64,000 bases of DNA from the NCBI RefSeq assembly GCF_000006565.2, contig NC_031473.1, positions 2,027,441 through 2,091,440 of the forward strand, in the 5' to 3' direction. The notes beneath the pieces were generated by a model. It did not search any database. It had not been told where the DNA came from and saw only the letters and a list, made by a program, of their open reading frames with translations. Position numbers and translations under genes: made by a program. The DNA comes from Toxoplasma gondii ME49. Taxonomy: Eukaryota; Apicomplexa; Conoidasida; Eucoccidiorida; Sarcocystidae. The stretch's first letter is position 1. Each line of letters opens with the position of its first letter. Below, in pieces: positions 58,575 through 64,000 of the stretch.

Positions 58575-61134
58575 TTAGGCCCCCCAGTCTTCAACGTGGT
58601 ACTTTCCTTCCCGATCAGTTCTCTTGAAGTGATGTGCACCAAAGCAATCACGCTGAGCTTGAACGAGATTCATTGAAAGGCGGAGGCCACAACTGGACGC
58701 CAGGTAGTTATACGAAGCTGAATGTGCCGGTGTGGGAAGGGTAATTCTGACAGAGGGCTCATCCGGCCTGGGGGTTGCTGTTCCTAGCGATAAGCTGATA
58801 ACTTCTTGCAATGCCGGAAGGTAGTTTTGGACCGTCGTGTGGACCCTGTACGCGAACATCGAAGGATGGGAAACATGCAGAAAAGTGTGTCAAACAGCGA
58901 TAATAAAAGGGAAATTATGAACTTACTCTTCGGAGAGGAGAATGCTTTCCAGGTCCGGCTTCTTCCGGAACGCACGTTGCATGACTTTCAGGAAGTCGCA
59001 CTCGATGACGCAACCGGCTGAATAAACAAGGCAATTCGTAGCACGTAAGGACTCGCACCTCCGTGAACTGACAAGCGTTTCGAATGTTGCAGATGTCAAG
59101 GAGAGTTTCGAGCTCCATCTCACCTTGCCAAATTCGTGAGACCTCAGACAGATCTACTCCCCATCCTTTTTGTTCGGATATAACACGTAGGAGGTGCATG
59201 CCTTGAGCGAAGCAGCATATCCTTCCACAAACTAACGCTCGTCTGATGGACTCTGAGACATGTTAGTACAAATGCACACACACGCCAAACGCAAGATTAA
59301 CTCTGCGACATCGAATCATGGAACTCAATCGAAAATACTGCTAGTCTTACCGATGCGCTGTTCCTTCGTGGAATCCTCTGTTTTCACAAGAGAGCACCAG
59401 TTTTGGGCGTAAAGACAGTTCATCTTCTGCCGCAAAGGCTGGTTTGAGCATATGTATCGCATGTCGAGGGCAGCTGTGATGGTTGGCACAGCAACACCCA
59501 ACTCTGCTGCTTGTTGCATGGTCCATTTGCCTGTTCCTTTTGATCCCGCTGTGTCGGCAATGAAATCCAAAAGGTAGCCTGTGTGAAGAAGGCATCCGCA
59601 CACAGACGCCTGCGCCTGATGGTGTTGCAGATACCACACGCCTGCGGACAGGTGAAAGCAAATAACTCACCTCCGGTAAAGCTATCCTTCTTGCGGACGA
59701 TGTTGGCCGTAATTCCAAGAAGATATGAGTGAAGCTCGTCTTCATTCCACTTTTTAAACGTGACATGAAGTTCCTCATTGCTCAGATCACAAGCGAATTT
59801 TAGCAGTTGGTGAGCCTGGCGAGAGCGTCAAATCAGAAACGGAAGGACAGCTGTACAGAACAGTAGTGCGCCGAAAGTGCAAAATGTTGTATTAGGCGGG
59901 CAAAACTCTTTCAGTCAAATTCTCTAGAGAATCATTGCAGATTAGTTTTTCTTCCATCGCGGTTTGGTCTACGCCTGGTCCATTTCTGAAGTTACTGCTG
60001 TACATAAAAATGATTTACGGGTGTTGAGTTATTGGGATGCGATAGCTCCACCGTACTTTTTTTTATTCGTTACTCAGAAGAAAGCTGTAAGCTGGACAAA
60101 TAATAGGACGTTTCCATTAGGTTACGGGGTGTTTCCGATCCCCCTATTCTTATGATTGTTTGTTGTGGATTTGCTATGTGGTCAGGCCATACGAAACCGT
60201 CTTACCTCGGCAATGAGCTGCATGTCGCCATACATTATACCGTTGTGGACCATTTTAACGTAATGTCCAGCGCCGCAGGGTCCTAGATGGCTGACGCATG
60301 CATTTTGCTTCTCTTCATCGCTAACAGTGAGGGCTCCAGGAAGAGGTATTGTCTTCGACGCGTCAATCTTTCCGGCGAGTTGAACGAAAATTGGCTCCAT
60401 CAGGTTCCATGCCTCAAGGCTCCCTCCTGGCGTCAATGGAGGCCCAGACCGAGCGCCGCCCTCTCCCGCGCAGAGTCCAACGTCCATAAAACTGCAGTAT
60501 ACAGAATATGGTAGGTAGGACGTTGCAACCATCGGCATAACTGGACAGGTAAACAATTTGTCTCCGAAGTACTTACAGGACGCCTTTCGAAGCACACAGT
60601 CGTTCCCTTTTTTCGGAGACTTCAAAGAACTCATTTCCAGCATCCACAAGGCAGTCACCTGCATCTAACTTTGGTAGCAGGTGATTGATGAGCGCATCGA
60701 CTGGGGCTCCTGCCTGAAACACGTAAAAGATGCAAAAACGGTTGAACACGTTTTTAATGTGTTCGCTTCGGAGGGACTCGTCTGGTGGCATACCTCAATA
60801 ACCATGATAATTCGACGCGGCTTTTTCAGCGACTGCACCTGCGTAACATGCCGACAGAAATGGTGACGGCAGATTTTGAACACGGTAGAACATTCGAGTT
60901 CGCCACACATGCTCATCGGGGCGGAATGGGAAAATAGTGACTCACAAAGTCTTCAAGTGTCCGAGCTCCAAAAATATTTTCTTCGAAATTCTCGTCTTTC
61001 GCCTGTTTCAATGCTCCATCTACTTTTGTGGATGTACGATTGCACACAGAGACTCGAATTCCCCGACTCGCGAGGTTCAGAGACAGTCCAAGGCCCATTA
61101 CGGCCAGACCGTAAATGCCAACGTCACAAGACAT
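58575..61134 (-). CDS. Divergent 6-phosphogluconate dehydrogenase homologue
   Basis: Nine exons (61134-60946, 60838-60794, 60713-60577, 60491-60206, 59815-59671, 59578-59351, 59252-59124, 59017-58927, 58845-58575) join in phase to 506 residues, the family's normal size. Visible are the Rossmann GLAVMG motif and NRT (NADP-type), KKPRRIIMVIE, LDAGDCLVDAGN, GAGHYVKMVHNG, GSKGTGKWT and VQAQRDCFGAH. The enzyme normally oxidises and decarboxylates 6-phosphogluconate to ribulose-5-phosphate with NADP in the pentose phosphate pathway. Here Lys183 and Asn187 (sheep numbering), Lys260, Arg446 and His452 are kept. Glu190 (HNGIEYGD) is Met, Ser128-Gly129 of the SGG loop are Cys-Ala, and Arg287 (CIIRS) is Glu. 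All frames and splice sites are intact, so it is not a simple pseudogene. It is probably a specialised or inactive paralogue. Introns are mostly 80-107 bases. Confidence 0.85.
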
Positions 61135-64000
61135 TTTTATTGGTACAAATTTTTCCCTGCGCCGAGGTTGACAGATGTAAAAGCTCTGTACAACGGATGA
61201 TGTTGGTGGGGTATCGAATAGGCCATCGATTCACCCCAGCTTCCTCCGCGGCTGTCTGCCGAATCGCAGAGGAATCGTTTTGAAATAGCCTTCCTCAGTG
61301 CGAGAAAACAAATTCAACCTGTGAGCTAAAAAATGCTACAAATTCTTACACAGCCAACATTTCATGGCTACAGATGTGAAGTAGAACGTTTAAGACGAGA
61401 ATCGTGTGAGGTCTGACGGTGGAGTTCGTTTCAGAGAACAGCTGCCCGTGTCTTCATATGGCCATCCATGCTCGGCAGGTCGGCTGGATTCCTCGTGCTG
61501 ATAGTGTAGTGTAGACAGACGGCATAAACAGCTTCATCGGCAATGACTAGAGGGATCACCGCCTTCGAGTATAGAAGGCACGGTTTTTCTGGGCCACTCG
61601 GCGCCTGCGCACATGACAACCGTGTCTTAATTTCTGCCGATGTTTTGGACTACCGTGGAGTTGATAATTGGGGCCGTCTCCTGCAAAGTGACTTAGTCGA
61701 GACCTCCCTAAACCGCTTTTTAGGCCACCTGTAAGATAAGCAGAAATCGGATGAACTGGTGTCGCAATTGGTCCGTAGATAGATAAAATAGTCATGTGAA
61801 TGAAATGTGAAGACCGTGCTGTGGTTGGGGGTCAGACTCAAACATTCTGTCGACTGTCGGGCGAGGTTGACACAAGATGACCAGCACGCCTGGGTCCTTG
61901 GAACCAATACATAAATTAATGGGGTGGCATGTCGAGTCACACGGCCACGTGATGCTCAGAAAAGGGAATCAGATGGAGCGGGAAGCGTCAACTGCTAGTG
62001 ACTTGACGTCTGCTCATCGTCTCGCTAGTTTTGTGAGCCAGTTCGTTATACGCATCTTACGCTCGGGAATATCTCTGATTTACCAACGATTCCTCTGATC
62101 GAAACGATTACGAAAGTCCATGAATTGATCATTTGGACTGGAGTCACCTATAATTTCATGGTGTGCCGCCTGCGAACTGGCACTGCTGGTGCCACTTCAG
62201 CTGTTAGCCCAGTTCCACTTTAAATGAGCGACACCACAGGATGGCAATAATTCTTCCGCGGCCTCCATTTTTCCGTCATTAGATAAAACATAGATACAGT
62301 TTTTGATATGTCATCCGGAATGGAGTTCTACCGAGAGAAAAATTGGGGAAACTCTGAGTAGAGTGACTCGGGATTCACATGCTGACTGAGGGGTTCCAGT
62401 CCGAAAGCGGGCACGGAAGACAGAACAGCTCGCAGTTCCTAGTTATCCATTGCAATAGACTAACCGGATCACGTGTTAAACAAAGGAGTTATGCGTCTGG
62501 CTTGGGGCTGCTATCGTAGTTGTTCCTCGACTTGTCCCTGTGTGCCGAGCAGGCTATCCCAGAGACGAATGACATGTGCCTATCAAACATGCGAATTCTA
62601 CGCCTTCCCCCCCGGAAGTGTACTTCAAGAAGAGGAGAGGGATCCCATACCACCGCGATTGTTTTTGCTCTCCTAATAGATTGTGTTCAGTTGGTTCTCT
62701 TTCTAAAATATTCCCGATGTCCACTGTGCTCTGCTTACACAACAGAATTTGGTTCCCGTAGATAATGACCTTGTGTGTGACAAGTAAGTATCACTTGAAT
62801 TTGCTTCTACACCCATCACTTTTATAACAAGTCAGAAGGCATTTCTGCAACGTCTGTAATGCAACTCGCGGATATGTACCTAGTCGGTCACTCTAGTTGG
62901 GGATTACGCGGGCTATGCGGCTTGCATGGCAGTCCATCGCGTCCATTACGCTGCTCGTTCGCTTCGCTTTATTTATAACAATGCGCCTGACTCGGATGCT
63001 GAACAGTTCAGAGGCTGTGACATGCGATTGCTCGATTTCGGTGGAAATGACTGGGAAAATAATCGGCTATTGCAGTCGGTGCTTTGCAGAAACTAGCAAA
63101 GTGTTGATACCTCTGCACACAGATTGCTATGCTACGCAGAAAGCTGGAACGAAAGCGCTGTAGACTGTTCCACAGCGTCCCCAACGCCGGTAACGGGCGG
63201 AGTAGGAGAATATGACTGATCGCTCTTCAGTTCAAGCCTGATATAATTTGAAACCAGTAACAGGCGCCACATCGGCAGCAAGACAGAAGAAACGAAAGCG
63301 ACAGTCGGATGCATGTGAAAGAGGCTAACAATGGCAACAGCATGAAATAATGCGTTCAATATGACCAATCACACGAAGAGGCTCTTGCTGATGATGGCGG
63401 CAGTCACAAGGCTTTCCTCCCCAAATTGGAAGCGACCACTAGCTTCGTGACCTGTGACTGATTACATGGTACTCCTGATGCTAAGGCCTCCCATCGAAAA
63501 TCAAACAATGTGTTTCAAATCCAAAATGTTATGCACCACACGGCCTGTTGAAATTTCGCAACAAAGCACTACATGTGATTGACTGAGAACGTAACATCAG
63601 ACCCACACCACGTCTTCCTTGACCCAAAGAGGATTATCGTGCTTTCACTGGAACTGTGATGCAATTGTCACTCGATATCCGCCACGGCCTAGCCGTTTCC
63701 CTGGGAGACTGGAACTGACGTTCGCTACATGGAAAAACCGTCCTTGAGACGTGTAACCCTTCCAGATGGCACCGCTTACTACCAAACAGCTAGAAGACGG
63801 TCATAAAAACTGCACGACAAAAAAATACTGCCACTCAATGACGCGGTAGCATCAGAGGCAACAAAAGGACGACCAACAGTGCCAGGTAGACAATTAGCTG
63901 CAGACCACCGTCGCATACATTGCCGGCGAAGGCATTTGATAGACAGTGCCGAGATGCCGTAGGTCATGGATTGATGTCCCGAGAAGACGCCAAGCCTCTC
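61135..64000. other. Upstream region of the 6PGDH homologue, no supported gene
   Basis: The promoter and 5' leader of the dehydrogenase homologue should lie just right of 61134, where the start sits in an A-rich AAAAATG context. The remaining 2.9 kb shows only short frames without domains or convincing splice sites up to the window edge. Confidence 0.45.

Noticed and set aside
1..64000. CRISPR arrays, rRNA, IS elements, retroviral genes
   Set aside because: No spaced repeat array, no conserved rRNA blocks and no transposase or reverse transcriptase motifs were seen; the sequence is eukaryotic and exon-intron structured.

Overview
The window looks like nuclear DNA from a sarcocystid coccidian (Apicomplexa; Toxoplasma, Hammondia, Neospora or Besnoitia type). 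The signs are GC-rich coding exons full of Ser, Glu, Ala and Arg low-complexity inserts, GT-AG introns, frequent TGCATGC words, TA microsatellites in introns, about one gene per 8 kb, and family proteins two to three times their usual length. I cannot name the species from sequence alone. All gene models were built by hand by matching splice sites and reading-frame phase, so exon edges may be off by a base or two.

Layout: (1) 1-3065 (+), the 3' part of a PHD-finger protein gene. (2) 5582-21590 (-), a very large gene of about 3,200 codons in at least 13 exons, helical-repeat (HEAT-like), with no assigned function. It converges on gene 1 across a repeat-bearing 2.5 kb spacer. (3) 24535-about 30235 (-), a mitochondrial carrier most like the S-adenosylmethionine carriers, with a long Ser-rich insert in its first repeat. 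(4) 33870-38411 (-), six phase-consistent exons for an 881-residue armadillo-like protein with an N-terminal myristoyl/palmitoyl motif. (5) 40714-43659 (-), an uninterrupted reading frame for NAR1/CIAO3, the iron-only-hydrogenase-like factor of cytosolic Fe-S assembly. (6) 44508-46930 (+), nine short exons for a 593-residue secreted protein of no known family, divergently arranged with NAR1. (7) 58575-61134 (-), nine exons for a 506-residue 6-phosphogluconate dehydrogenase homologue that lacks several catalytic or substrate residues. Between 46.9 and 58.6 kb and after 61.1 kb I see no gene I can support.

The genes do not form a pathway: neighbours are unrelated housekeeping, signalling-scaffold and secreted products, as is normal in coccidian genomes. 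The left part (to about 38 kb) has long exons and introns mostly of several hundred bases. The two genes at 44.5-46.9 and 58.6-61.1 kb have many short exons and introns of only about 38-170 bases (one of 390).

Most worth following up: the intact but catalytically altered 6PGDH paralogue, the orphan secreted gene next to NAR1, the acylated armadillo protein, and the unassigned giant gene.
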